Origin: Pyropia haitanensis
Taxonomy: Eukaryota; Rhodophyta; Bangiophyceae; Bangiales; Bangiaceae
Length of the DNA stretch: 64,000 nucleotides
Direction of reading: 5' to 3'
NCBI GenBank assembly: GCA_008729055.1
Contig: SDUX01000007.1
Location: 3,478,090 to 3,542,089 of the forward strand
The notes under the pieces were generated by a model. The model did not search any database. It was not told where the DNA came from and worked only from the letters and a program-made list of their open reading frames with translations. Each line of letters begins with the position of its first letter. The stretch's first letter is position 1. Made by a program: the position numbers and the translations under genes. Shown one piece after another: positions 9,895 to 21,143 of this stretch.

Positions 9895-11062
9895 CGTGTC
9901 GTGAGGGGGAGGCAGGGGGGGGGGCTGCGACCGACGGGGTGACGCGGGGTGTGGGGGATGAACCGGCAGGACGGAGGACCACGAGCGCGGGTGAGCGGGC
10001 GCGGAGCAAGAATGGGAAGGTGGGATGGTCCGCGGGGCGGGGGGGGGGGTGCGACACGCTCGGCTGGACACGGTGGGCAGCAACAGAGTGGGCAAAGGAC
10101 CAGACGCCCTGAGACTGGACGGCATATAAAAAGACGAGTGTGGGCAGGAAGGTCCTGCTGTCGCCGTAGCCCTGGCCGTCTCTTTGGCGGGAGAGAAACC
10201 CCTGCGCGGGCGATGGCGCAGCGTGAACATCATGGAACGTGGGTCATGTTCCATCACGGTGAAAAGAGGTCTATGATTCACGTCAGTCTTCTATTGCTGG
10301 ACGAAGAAATCCCGTAATGTACACTCAAATACAGAATTTGTCTGGTGATCCATCAGACCTCGGTGTCGCCACCTCGGGCGCGCGTGCCGCATCGGGCCCG
10401 TCCTGGTCAGGGCCGTGTCTGCGCGTGTGTACCGGCAGGCAGCTGCACAGCGCAGCTGCGTCGCACCTCAAGCGCTACTCATGCGCTGTGTACGCTACGG
10501 CGGATTCCCACAACGAGCGCCGCTCGTTTGGGACGGGGCCACTCCCCGCCTGCCCGCGATGCTCGCTTCCCCGTTCACGCTTCCCCTTGCAGGTGGTGGG
10601 TAAGGCAGGGAGCGTGTTCCGCTTTGGGCCGGTGTCTCTGCTGCGCGGCGGTCGGCTCGGTGGGCCTGCCCCGACTGTGGTGGCTCATGACGCCCCCCAG
10701 TCGGCGGCGGCCCTTTGAGCGCCGCGCCCCGTTTGATCCCTCTCTGTTGCGACGGCAGCATCGACGGCCAAGCTGCTGCCCGCAGCCTGCTTCGACGGCG
10801 AGCTGCTACCCGCAGCAGCTTTTTTTTTGCCGCATCAGGCAGGATGTGTCCCTGAAGCGAGGAGGCCGTATATCAAGGTCTGGCGGTGGGGGCCCTGTTG
10901 CCAATGGCCACCCCAGCACTTGCGGGTAGGGGCAGTGGCGGCCAGGGCCCGACCGTATTTGGGTGGGCGGCTCGGCGGGCCGCTGGTCGACCAAGCCCGT
11001 CGGGTGTGGGTGGTGTATCTGCCGTTGCGGGCGCGCCCCTCTCCCCCTGACCCCGCCGCTCC
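9895..11062. other. Divergent intergenic region upstream of MAPEG and tyrosinase genes
   Basis: More complex sequence than most spacers here. It contains TATAAAA at about 10125-10131, oriented along the plus strand but some 930 bases from the tyrosinase start. It also holds a stem-loop with a T9 tail (listed separately) and two near-identical copies of a cgacggc-agctgct-cccgcagc unit at about 10762-10820. No protein domain is found. Confidence 0.5.
10801..10828 (+). terminator. Stem-loop followed by nine T: possible Pol III-type RNA 3' end
   Basis: AGCTGCT (10801-10807) and AGCAGCT (10814-10820) form a perfect 7-bp stem around a 6-base loop, followed directly by T at 10820-10828. T runs end RNA polymerase III transcripts. 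I could not identify a known RNA (no clear tRNA boxes, no SRP, RNase P or U-RNA hallmark) upstream, so this is only a candidate signal. Confidence 0.25.
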
Positions 11063-13567
11063 ATGGCTGGGCGTCGTGGCTCCCGCGGCGGCCGCCTGTT
11101 CCGGGCCCGCACCCTCACCGCCGTCGCGGCGTCGGTGGCGGCGTCGGTGGTGGCGCTGGTGGCGTCTGCCGGGTCGGCGGCGGCGCAGCCGGGGGCCGTG
11201 CCGTTCCCCCCCTCCCTCGACCTGTCGTGCGCGGCGCCGCGGGTGCGCAAGGAGGCGGGCTCGCTGACCGCCGCCGAGTGGGCGACCTACCAGAGCGCCG
11301 TCACGGGCCTCCACGCGCGGGAGACGTCGGGCGACCGGGCGACGCTCGACTGGTTTGAGCGCTTTGTCAACATCCACGCCGACTATGGGAGCAGCGCGCA
11401 CGGGGGTGCCCACTTCCTCGCGTGGCACCGGCTGTTCCTCTTGGCGTATGAGAACGCCCTGCGGACGGTGGAGCCGACCGTGACCATCCCGTACTGGGAC
11501 TGGTCGTTGGACGCGGCGGACCCGGCCATGGCGCCCGTGTGGGGAGCCAACCAGCTGGGCAAGTCGTCGGTCAATGGGCCCATTGGGGCGGGCGACCCAA
11601 GCGACGGCCAAAACTTTAACGAGTTTTTCGTCGATACGGACGGCCCGCACTATGTGACGCGCGGCTTCCCCTCGGGCACCCGTGGCGGCATGGACGCGAC
11701 CTTCTTTTCGGACAAGGCCACCATGAGGTCCCTGTGGACGAGCCGGACCACGAGCTTTGCTGAGTTTGCCGAGGCCCTCGAGTTTGCCCACGGCGGCCCG
11801 CACGTGGCCATTGGCGGCCTCACTGGACCCGGCGGGGACATGGTGTGGCTCTCGCGCGCCGCAGGGGACGTGGCGTTTGTGGCGCACCACGCGTTCATTG
11901 ACTACGTCTGGGCAAAGCGGCAGCGTGCCGTGTCGGCGACCGAGTACGGGGGCACCCAGAATGGCGTGGAGGTGAGCAAGGATGACGTGCTTGCGCCGTT
12001 TGGCGTCACAGCGCGGGCGGCGGTGGACCTCTCGTGCGTGTCGTACGTGGCCGGCTCGAGGAACCACGCCACCCCGACAGCCACCCCGACGGCCGCCCCG
12101 ACGGCCACCCCGACGGCCGCCCCGACGGCTACCCCGACGGCCATCCCGACGGCGACGGCCACCCCGACGGCGACGGCGACTCCGACGGCGTCGGCGACCC
12201 TGATGGAGTCAGCGACTCCGACGGCAATGGCGACGGCCGCGGCGACCCCGACGGCGACCCCGACGCCCACGGCGACGCCTGTGTTGATTCGGACTAATGC
12301 TTGCAGCGAGGACGCCCAATGTGGCTGCGGGGTGTGCGTCAAGAAGCAGTGTCGCCCCGGAAACGCGGCGAGGACCAGGAGCAAGTGCGGGCTGACCAAG
12401 AAGTGCGCTTTCAATGGGCGACACCGCGCGCTCGTGTGCCGCGCCCTCAGTCGGACCGTCCGCATGGGCACCAAGTGCACCAAGCACTCCCGTTGCGGCT
12501 GCGGCGTGTGCATCAAGGGTCGGTGCCGCCCCGGGAATGCGGCGCAGACTAGGCGCAAGTGCGGGCGGACCAAGAAGTGCGTCGTGTGGGGCCGGGCCCG
12601 GGTGCTGGTGTGCCGCCGCTGGAGGCGGACCAACTGCACCAAGGACGCCCACTGCGGGTGTGGCGTTTGTGAAACGGCCACGGGCACTTGCAGGGCGCCC
12701 CCTGCCAGCCGGCAGGCCGCTCGCTGCGGGCCGTCGGGCACGTGCGTTGCTCGTGGCGGCGGCGCTCGCCGAGCTCGCGCCGTGTATACTTGTACGGGGG
12801 GGATCCCATGCAAGCGCTCGGCTGACTGTGGCTGCGGCATCTGCTACAGGAAGCGCTGTGTCGTACGCCGCCGGTTCACCCGCTCCCGCTGCGGCGCGTC
12901 GGCCTCATGCGTGCCGTCGGGCCGCAAGTTGGTGTGCGAGGCGGCGACCACAACGTCGGCACGGGCGCTGATGGCGGCCGCGGCGGCGGCGGCGCCGCCG
13001 CCGCCCGCGTTGCTCCCCGTCTCGGCGCGGGCCAGCGCTGCCGATCGGGCGGCCGCCCTCGCCGAGTTCCGCGCACGTGTCGCGGCGGCCAAGGCGGCCA
13101 TGGCCGCTGGCGTGGCGGAGGCCAAGGAGGAGGCCGAGGTGGTCATTGCCGAGGCCGACGCGGAGATTGAGGAGGTGGAGGAAAAGGAGGCGGCCCTCTT
13201 GGCGGCCAGTGGCGACGACGACGACGATGATGGCAACAACGGGACGACCACGTCGACGCGCGAGGCGCTCACCGCCGGTGAGCGCACCGCCTCGGCGGCG
13301 CCAACGCTGGAGGAGCTCGAGGCAGAGCGCCAGGCGGCCGAGGCGGCCCGCCGGGCGGCGGTGCAAGCACTCAAGGCGACGACGGTCAAGCTCCGCCGCG
13401 GCGTCCGCGTGACAGCCATGACCGGCTTTGCCGACATGAACGGCCTCGACCGGCAGCAGTTCTTGCGTGGCGAGGCGGTGCTCGAGCGCGCCGAGGACAC
13501 GGCCGACGCGGACGCAGCGGAGGCGGCGGAGGAGGCGGCCGGCACAGAGGGTGGGAGCGGTGCCTGA
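11063..13567 (+). CDS. Secreted tyrosinase with Thr-Pro linker, four Cys-rich modules and coiled-coil tail
   Basis: 834 residues from ATG 11063 (CCATGG). The signal peptide core is at about 17-41 (cleavage near AAAQ). The type-3 copper domain spans 50-330. CuA ligands are H105 (VNIH), H113 and H122 in HGGAHFLAWHR; CuB ligands are H243 and H247 (FAHGGPHVAIGG) and H275/H276 (FVAHHAFIDYVW). It therefore should oxidise phenols outside the cell or in the endomembrane system. Residues 337-411 are an ACCCCGACGGCN-encoded Thr/Pro/Ala linker, probably glycosylated. Residues about 412-625 hold four repeats of C-x5-CGCGxC...C...KC...C. The rest is Ala/Glu-rich with coiled-coil character (about 655-805, including an Asp run). 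The first two Cys modules are nearly identical, implying recent duplication. No frame problem occurs over 2.5 kb. Confidence 0.93.
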   Translation: MAGRRGSRGGRLFRARTLTAVAASVAASVVALVASAGSAAAQPGAVPFPPSLDLSCAAPRVRKEAGSLTAAEWATYQSAVTGLHARETSGDRATLDWFERFVNIHADYGSSAHGGAHFLAWHRLFLLAYENALRTVEPTVTIPYWDWSLDAADPAMAPVWGANQLGKSSVNGPIGAGDPSDGQNFNEFFVDTDGPHYVTRGFPSGTRGGMDATFFSDKATMRSLWTSRTTSFAEFAEALEFAHGGPHVAIGGLTGPGGDMVWLSRAAGDVAFVAHHAFIDYVWAKRQRAVSATEYGGTQNGVEVSKDDVLAPFGVTARAAVDLSCVSYVAGSRNHATPTATPTAAPTATPTAAPTATPTAIPTATATPTATATPTASATLMESATPTAMATAAATPTATPTPTATPVLIRTNACSEDAQCGCGVCVKKQCRPGNAARTRSKCGLTKKCAFNGRHRALVCRALSRTVRMGTKCTKHSRCGCGVCIKGRCRPGNAAQTRRKCGRTKKCVVWGRARVLVCRRWRRTNCTKDAHCGCGVCETATGTCRAPPASRQAARCGPSGTCVARGGGARRARAVYTCTGGIPCKRSADCGCGICYRKRCVVRRRFTRSRCGASASCVPSGRKLVCEAATTTSARALMAAAAAAAPPPPALLPVSARASAADRAAALAEFRARVAAAKAAMAAGVAEAKEEAEVVIAEADAEIEEVEEKEAALLAASGDDDDDDGNNGTTTSTREALTAGERTASAAPTLEELEAERQAAEAARRAAVQALKATTVKLRRGVRVTAMTGFADMNGLDRQQFLRGEAVLERAEDTADADAAEAAEEAAGTEGGSGA
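12066..12290 (+). repeat. Tandem 12-bp-type repeat coding Thr-Pro-Thr-Ala linker
   Basis: Imperfect ACCCCGACGGCN/ACGGCGACG units inside the tyrosinase gene encode the linker between copper domain and Cys-rich modules. The array is in frame and likely length-variable. Confidence 0.85.
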
Positions 13568-14615
13568 GGGGGACAGGGCGGGGGGAGTGTGGGCAAACCA
13601 GCTGGGGCAGCCGCGCTGCGACCGGCAAAAGCGTGAAGCGAAATAGCTTGTTCTTTTTCTTGTGCTGCGCATGTGGTCCCTCGTCCCTTGCAAACGGTGC
13701 CCCAGACAGCCGGCGAGAGGGCCCGCTGACACCAACGTCCCTCTCCCCTCTCCCCGACCACGCGGGCGTTGTCAGTGGGGGGGCGGCATCTGCAGATGCC
13801 GCCGCCACCACCCTCCAGCGGCGGTGGGCCGCGCGTCGAGCGCCATCGCATCGGCGCGGCGGTCAACCCACGCAGAAAACGGAGCGGCGGGACGCTGCCA
13901 GCCCCCATCCCGCCCGCGCCCCCTCCAATCCAGCAATCGCCTAGCGGCGCGCGGCCGCCGACACCCCGAGTGCAATGACGCTGCGGCCCTATGAGCGGAC
14001 GACGAGCCTCTGCCGCACCCCCCCCCACTTCCCCACCACCGCAAGGTCCGCCCCCCAATCGCGGCGGCCCACCGGGGCCGCGGGTGAGTCCAAGGGGGGG
14101 CGGGGCCACGCCACCGCGGAGCCGCCGCCGCTGCTGAGGCCGCCCCCACATGGGCGACCGCGGCGGCGAGACGGCCGCAGGGGTTACCGCCGGCCGCCGG
14201 TCGCCGGGTGGGCGGCCAACCCCAAACGGGGCGGCGTCGCGGCCGGCAGTGGACGGCTGCGAGCGAGGGGGGCACCGCACCGACAAAGGGGGATGGGGAA
14301 TGGGGGATGACGCAGCGTGGCCACGGGAACGGCCATGACGGGGACGACGGGTGACAACGGCACCCACGCCCCACGGTACGTCGGGACGGGCTGGTGGGTG
14401 GGCGGGCGAGTGGGCGGGCGGGCGGCTGTCATCCCCACGGTCGTGGGGCGGCCGCCACGCGACACGCCCCCCCCCACCCGTGGCACAGTGGCTGCCCTCC
14501 ACCCTCTGTGTCCCGCCCCACGCGCACGGGCGCAGGCGCCACGCACGCGGCGTGCGCTCGGCCGCGCCGCGTCAAGGCCCGGCGCAAGGGCGAGGGCGCC
14601 CCCCCCCCCCCCCCC
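13568..14615. other. Convergent intergenic region
   Basis: This lies between the tyrosinase stop and the BRAP2-like stop. It contains a perfect 22-bp palindrome at 13782-13803 centred on CTGCAG. No conserved coding domain is seen in six frames. Confidence 0.5.
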
Positions 14616-17137
14616 TCACCGGGCCTTGCTGCGGCGGAGCTTGCGCAGCCGCTCCCGCGGGCTCGCGCCAACCCCCACAATCGCCGCGCCCGCCACGCCG
14701 TCGCCCGCCGCGGCGCCATCCCCCGCCGCCGCAGACGACGACGACGACGCGCCGGCGGCGGCACCCCCCCCCCCCCCGCCCCCCCCGGCGTCGGCAATCC
14801 GCCCCGCCGTGTCCAGGTGCGCACACACGTCGCGCAGCTGGTCGGCAAGGTCGTCACGCGCGGCCGCGGCGGCGGCCGCGTCGGCGCGCGCCGCGTCCAG
14901 GGCGGCTGCCCACGCCGCCTTGTCGCGCAGCAGGCTCTCGTTGAGGGTCTTGAGGAAGGCGCCCTGCTCGGCCGCCGCGGCCGCCTTCTTCGTCGCCGCC
15001 CGCGCGTCCTTGGTCGCCGCCGCAAGGGAGGCGCGCAGCGTCGCGGCCTCGGCGGTCGCCGCGGCCGCGGCGGCGGTCGCCGTGGCAGCCGCGGCCTTGG
15101 CGGCGGCGGCGGCGGCGGTCGCGGCCGCCGCCTCTGCCCGCGCGTCCGCGACGAGCGTGTCCATCCGCGACGCGTAGACGGCGGCGCGGACGGCGGCGGC
15201 CTCGGACTCGTCCTGCCCGTCAGCGTCGACGCCGCCGAGGCCATCGTCGTCGTCGTCGGCCGCGGCGGCCGGCGCGCCGTTGGGGGGGAGCCCCCCGCGG
15301 CCGCAAACTTGCCCTCCACGTCCCACGTCCGCTTTCCATAAGAAGGTGTAGAAGGGGGCGGGGCGTCGGCGGCGGCGGCGGCGGCGGCGGCGCCGCCACC
15401 ACCCCCGCCGCCGCTGCCGCCGCCCGCCCCCGCCGCCGCGCCCCCGCCACTGCTTCCCCGACCCGCGCCGGCCGCGCCGCCGGCCGCGGTCGACGCGCCA
15501 CCCGTGCGGGTCGCGGCGGCAGCAGACCCCCCCGACGAGCGGGACCCCCCCCCCCACCCCCCACCACCGGCGCGGCGGCCGCCGCCCCCGTCGTCGCCGC
15601 GGCTGGTGCCGCCGGCGCCGCCGACGCCACCCCTGCCGCGCACCGGCGGGGCAGCTCGACAATCTTGCCGTCGCCCAGGTTGGTCAGCAGCCGGTGCACA
15701 AAGCGGTCGCCGACATAATCCCACACCCGCCCGCCCGAGCGCGCGGCGAGGGCGACCGCAAACGGGTGGTGGGTGGCCTCAAAGTGCTGCAGCGCGTGGT
15801 ACGACACGTCCCGCCCGCAGCCCACGTTGGCACACACGAGGCACATCCACAGGCCGTCGGTGGTGCCGCACACCATGCACGCCGTCGCCTCGGGGGTGAG
15901 CTCGTGGGCGGTGCGGCAGACGGGGCAGCTGTTGATGTCCCACTTGCGGAGGCACACCGCGTGGAGGGTGTGCCCGCAGACGCTGGTGACGAGGCCCCGT
16001 ACGGCGGGGGGTGGGGGGGGGGAGGGGGGGCAGCGGACGGCGCCGCCGCGGTGACCGCGGCGCTGCCGTCACCCGCAGAGCTGCCGCCGCCGCCGCTGCT
16101 AGCCGTGCCCACCTCCTCCTCTGGCGTGCCGACCAGGCGCTCCAGGCACACTGCGCAAGCGGGCAGGTCGGCAGCACCAGGGAATAGCGGCTGCTGCCGC
16201 GGTGGCGTGTCGCCGGCGGCGGCGGCGGCGGCGGCGGCGCCAGTGGGTGCACCGGCCGCACCCTCCGCCCCCCCCCCCGCGGGTGCGCCCCCCCGCCCCC
16301 CCCACCCCCCAGCGCGGGCGGCGGCGGGGACCCTCCCCCGGTCGACCACCGCCGCCGCGGCGGCGGGTGGAGCGTCACCCCCAAGACCGGCCGCAGCGCG
16401 CACGTCTCTGTGCTCAGGCCCGACAGGTAGGCGCGGCCGTGGTAGGCACGGCGGAACGCGTCCGCGACGGCCGGCTCGCCAAACGCGAGGACGACCGCGT
16501 AGCGGTTGCGCTCCGCGACGGGCCGCACGAGGCGCGCGTGGTGGAAGCGGTCCGCCCAGGGGAGGACAAACGACGCAAAGTCCGCGGGCGTCATCAGGCC
16601 GGGCACGGAGAGGGCGGCGACGAGGACGGGGGGGGGGCCGTCACCCCCGCCGTCACCGCCGCCGCCGTTGCCGCTGCCGTCACCGCCGCCGCAGCCGCCG
16701 CCGCAGACAGAGGCGCCGCTGCTGCTGCCGCCACCGCCGCCGGTGGCCGCCACGCCCGTGCCGCCGCCGCCACCGCCGCCACCGCCGCCGCCGCCGCCGG
16801 CGCCGCCGCCGCCGAGGAAGCGGCTGCGCTCGTGGGCGCCGCCGAGGAGGAGGCACCCCAGCGGCACGGCCGCGGCGCCGACGCCCACCTCAAACTCCAT
16901 CCGCTCGCCGGCAGTCGGAATGAGGGTCCCCCCACCCCCCCCTCCCGCCGCCGTCGCTGCCGTCGTTGCCGCCGCCGCGGCCGCCGCGGCCGCTGACGCC
17001 GACGCCGCCGACGGCGGCACCGCCGCGGCTCGCGCCGCCGCCGCGCCGCCGCGCGGCGGGGATGGCGGGCGGGGGGGGGGTGGCGGCGCCGGCGGCGGCG
17101 CCGCCACGTGCGCGCCACCCCCCGACGAGGTGGACAT
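14616..17137 (-). CDS. BRAP2-type E3 ubiquitin ligase (RRM-like, RING, UBP zinc finger, coiled coil)
   Basis: From ATG 17137 (MSTSSGGGAHVA) the protein reads: a Gly-rich leader with GERMEFEVGVGAAAVPLG; an RRM-like domain (VLVAALSVPGLMTPADFASF, PVAERNRYAVVLAF, RRAYHGRAYLSGL); a RING (PACAVCLERLVGT ... VCGHTLHAVCLRKW-DINSCPVCR); a UBP zinc finger (ACMVCGTTDGLWMCLVCANVGCG, YHALQHFEATHHPFAV); then an Ala-rich coiled coil (LKTLNESLLRDKAAWAAAL) ending in ERLRKLRRSKAR. This exact order defines BRCA1-associated protein 2 (IMP). The family binds ubiquitin through the UBP finger, modulates signalling and ties to peroxisome and ROS control in plants. Phase shifts occur at 16262-16278, about 16003-16031 and about 15535-15560, all C/G runs. 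A long Gly/Ser/Ala insertion splits the first RING zinc pair from the second. Confidence 0.88.
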
Positions 17138-17841
17138 GGCCGCGCGCAACGGGCGACGGGGGCTCGGGGGGGGGGGGGGGGGGACCTCGACGGCTGGCGG
17201 CGAGATGGGCCACCGCCCGACGCAGGCGGGGCGCGGCGCCGCGGGTCGGCCCGCGTGGCCGACCGGAAACACGCACCAAAGGGCGGCGCCGCTGGGGCGG
17301 GAAAGAGGGAGAGGCGGTTGGTTGGTGAAGAGGGACAGGTGGGGAGTGAGGGGGGTGGCGGAGGTGGTGGCGCCGCAGCCGCCAGTGGCGGCGGCGGCGG
17401 CCGGGGCGGCTCGCCGCGGCGCGGTGCCGCCAGCAGCTCGTGCAGCTGGCGGCGGCGGCAGTACGCGCGTGGCGCGGGCGTCTCGCGTCGAGCGCACGCG
17501 GCGCGCCGCCGGCTTTTCCGCCGTGAAATGTGCGTGCTGGCCGCGGCTGCGCGAAAAGTGCGGGGGGGCGAAAGAGAGATACCGGCAAAAATCGGCTGGA
17601 GCTGCGACGCCGGCGGCGGCAGCGTCTCGGCGGGGCCGCGCACGGGGCCCGCCGCCCGCCGCCGACGCCCGCCCCCCCCCGCGGTCGCGCTCGACGTGGC
17701 GGGTGTGCCCGACGCCGCCGCGGTCGGCGCCCCCCCTTGCGACTGCTGCCGCCCTTCCTCCTGTTGGCCGTCGCCGTCGGCGGCCTGCGTGGCACGGCCG
17801 TCGACCTGGACGCCGCGGCGGGGGCCCCGCCCGGGGGCGGG
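17138..17841. other. Divergent intergenic region of BRAP2-like and MnmG genes
   Basis: 704 bases shared by two divergent starts; presumed to hold both promoters. No TATA box or known element was recognised. Sequence at 17290-17350 is purine-rich. Confidence 0.5.
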
Positions 17842-17976
17842 ATGCTCCGGATGGCCGCCGCCACCCGCCCGCGCGCCGCGTTTGTTGCGTCCGCCGCCGC
17901 GGCGCGGCGGCCGCCACCCTCGCGCTCATCCGCGTTGGCAGTCGCGTCGTCGTCGGCGGCGACCGCCGCCGCCACC

Positions 17977-18007
<31 letters not shown>

Positions 18008-18075
18008 TCCGCCACACCCCGTCCGTGTCCGTGGCGGCGGCCACCCGACGGGTGGGTGGCTGCCGGCGGCTGGGC

Positions 18076-18106
<31 letters not shown>

Positions 18107-20019
18107 ACGGCGGCGGCGGTGGCTGGCGCGGCGCTCCCCCCACGACGGCGGCGCCGTCGCGGCGGCCGCGGCGGCGGGACCCGCCACCGCCGCCGCCCGC
18201 CGCCCCGCGGTGCCTGTCCATGACGGCCGCCACGGGCGGCGGCGACGGCGGCGGCGGCGTCGCTCCCCCCCCCGACGGCGATGGCACCGTTCGCGGGCCA
18301 CACGACCCCGCGGCGGCGGCCGCGGCGGCGGCGGCCGCCGCGGCCAAGCCCGTCCTCCGCGTGGCCGACATCCCCCACTGGGAGGCGTCGTACGACGTGA
18401 TTGTGGTGGGCGCCGGCCACGCCGGGTGCGAGGCGGCCATCGCCGCGTCCCGGCGGGGCGCGCGCACCCTCCTGCTGACGCTCAACATGGACCGGGTGGC
18501 GTGGCAGCCGTGCAACCCCGCGGTGGGGGGCCCCGCCAAGTCGACGCTCGTCCACGAGGTGGACGCGCTCGGCGGCCTCATTGGCCGCCTCGCCGACCGC
18601 ACCTACCTCCAGCGGCGGGTGCTCAACCGCTCCAAGGGGCCCGCCGTCTGGGCGCTCCGCGCGCAGACGGACAAGCGCGAGTACTCGGTCGCGATGCGGG
18701 CGGTGCTGGACGAGGCGAGCAGCGGGGCGGGCTCGACGCTCGACGTGCGGGAGGGCATGGTCGACGACCTCGTCCTCGACGCCAACGACGGCGTGGCGGG
18801 CGTGACGACGCACTTTGGCGGCGCGTTCCGGGCGCCCGCGGTGGTGCTGACGACGGGCACCTTCCTGGGCGGCACCATCTGGGTGGGCGCCAAGTCCCTC
18901 CCCGCGGGGCGGGCGGGGGAGATGGCGTCGTTTGGGCTCACCGAGACGCTCGGCGCGCTCGGCTTTGAGACGGGCCGCCTCAAGACGGGCACCCCCGCGC
19001 GCGTCGACTCGCGGTCGGTCGACTACTCGGTGATGGTGCCGCAGCCGTCGGACGAGGACGACCACTGGTTCTCGTTTGACCCAACCGAGTGGGTGCGCCG
19101 CCCGACCTTGCCGTGCCACCTCACCCGCACGACCGCCGCAACGCACGACCTCATCCGGGAGAACCTGCACCTGACGCCCAAGTATGGGGGCTTTATGACG
19201 TCGGCGGGCCCGCGCTACTGCCCGTCGGTCGAGGACAAGGTGGTGCGCTTTGCCGACCGCGAGTCGCACCAGATCTTCCTCGAGCCGGAAGGCCGCACCA
19301 TCCACGAGCTGTACGTGCAAGGCTTCTCCACCGCCATGCCCGAGCACGTCCAGCTGGCCATGCTCCACTCCCTCCCGGGGATGGAGGCGTGCAAGATGGT
19401 GCGGCCGGCCTACTCGGTCGACTATGACTACCTGCCGGCGACCCAGCTGTCGCGGACGCTGATGACCAAGTCCGTCGCGGGGCTCTTCCTGGCGGGCCAG
19501 GTGTGTGGCACCACCGGCTACGAGGAGGCCGCGGCACAGGGCTGGGTTGCGGGCGTCAACGCGTCGCTGCACTCGGCGTCGGCGCCGCTGCTGACGCTCC
19601 CCCGCGAGTCGTCGTTTATCGGCACCATGCTGGACGACCTGACGACCAAGGACCTCCGCGAGCCGTACCGGGTGCTCACCTCCCGCTCAGAGTACCGGCT
19701 GCTGCTGCGGGCGGACAATGCAGACGCGCGGCTGACGCCGCTCGGGCGGTCGCTGGGCCTCGTGGACGACCGCCTGTGGGCGGCGTACAGCGCCAAGCAG
19801 GGGCGCATCGCCGCCGAGGTGGCCCGCCTTGGCGTCACCCACGTGGGGCCCGACTCCCCGGCCGGGCGGCTGGTGGCGGAGCGCACCGGCGCGCCGCTGC
19901 GGTCGGGCGCGTCGCTGGCAGACGTCCTCCGCCGGCCGGGCATGCACTACGCGCACCTCGAGGGCCTCGGCCTCACGTCTGTGCCCGCCGCCGCCGCCGC
20001 CGCCGCCGTCGCGGCCGAC

Positions 20020-20053
<34 letters not shown>

Positions 20054-20532
20054 CCCCTGCCACCACCCCTGCCCTGGCGACGGCGTACGAAAAAGAGCGG
20101 GTCGAGACGGAGATCAAGTACGCCGGCTACATCACCCGCCAGGCCGATGACGTGGCGCGGGTGACGGCGCAGGCGGGGCTGCTCCTGCCGGCCACCCTCG
20201 ACTACGCCACCATCCCCGGTCTCCGCACCGAGGCGCGGGAGAAGCTCGGGCGGGTGCGCCCCGAGACGCTCGGCCAGGCGGGGCGGATGGCGGGGGTGAA
20301 CCCCGCCGACGTGGCCATCCTGCTCGTGCACGTGGAGCGGGAGCGGCGGCAGGAGGGGCAGGCCGCCCGGTCGGCGGCCAAGCAGGCAGACCGGGTGGCG
20401 GCGCAGGCGGCGCGGGCGGTGGAGGCGGCGGCGGCGGCCGCCGCTGCCGCGCCACCGGGGCAGGCCGCGCCAGTGGTGGCGCGGGGGGGGGACGAGCGTG
20501 CCGCGTCGGTGGGCGGCCCGCGCGGGCCGTAG
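17842..20532 (+). CDS. MnmG/GidA, organellar tRNA uridine-5-carboxymethylaminomethyl enzyme
   Basis: 896 residues. ATG 17842 starts [19 protein letters not shown]; the second ATG at 17851 has the better context. The first ~180 residues are an Arg/Ala/Ser-rich presequence plus low-complexity Gly/Ala. The enzyme then starts with [16 protein letters not shown] (FAD-binding GxGxxG), [86 protein letters not shown] and C-terminal [11 protein letters not shown]. All are MnmG signatures. With MnmE it installs the cmnm5 group at U34 of tRNAs, here in mitochondria and/or plastid. A poly-Ala stretch (about 19988-20050) interrupts the linker before the C-terminal helical domain, and the tail is longer than in bacteria (~630 residues). 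Confidence 0.97.
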
Positions 20533-20771
20533 AGCGGGCTGGCTGGAAGCGCGGCCGGGTGGGGTATTGGGCCAGAGCGGTGGGCGAGAGCGGTAGGCCG
20601 GGCAGCGAGCCGCTTGGCAGCCGGTTCCCGTCTGTATCTTCTTGGCGCCAGTCTGCGTGTATGTATCCATGAACCACGTAAACAGGGCAGTCGGACCGCC
20701 ACCCTTGCCTCGCTCCAGGCGCTCGATATCATCAGCGAGCCATACCTCCTGCGCGCCCTCAGCATCTCACA

Positions 20772-21143
20772 CTTTTTTTGTCGCAACGGACGACCTGCAC
20801 TCTGAGAAGCGTGGCACTCTCTTCCCTACCCATGGCAGCAAGGACGCCACCTCTTCCGACACGGACACCGTGGAAGAGCAACCCCTCGATCTTTGTCGAG
20901 CTGCCCGACAGTCCTCGTGTTTGTCCACGGCGTCCCGCACGTGGCGATTGGTGGCGTCACTGGCTCTGGCGGGGACAGGGAGCTGCTCTCTTGACTATGT
21001 CTGGGCGACGCGACAGCGCGCCGTGTGGGCGAATAAGTACGGGGTCACCCAGAGACAGTAGCGTGGCCGTGAGCAACAATGACCTGCTCGCGCCGTTTCG
21101 CGTGCCGGCGCGCGAGACGGCGGATGTCTCGTGCGTGATGTAG
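20772..21143 (+). pseudogene. Decayed tyrosinase fragment
   Basis: This segment aligns by eye with about 11627-12053 of the intact tyrosinase gene. Traces in different frames include VPHVAIGG-V-TG-GGD (second copper site), DYVW-A-T-RQRAV, KYG-V-TQ and NDLLAPF-RV-PARETAD-SCV. The CuB third-histidine segment (FVAHHAFI) is deleted, frames are shifted at least twice, and a stop (TAG 21059-21061) interrupts it. No CuA region is present nearby. It is an old partial duplicate of this or another tyrosinase paralogue. Confidence 0.8.

Noticed and set aside
10345..10929. Open frame of 194 residues upstream of tyrosinase
   Set aside because: Non-conserved, Arg/Pro/Cys-rich, overlaps the hairpin-T9 signal; composition explains it.
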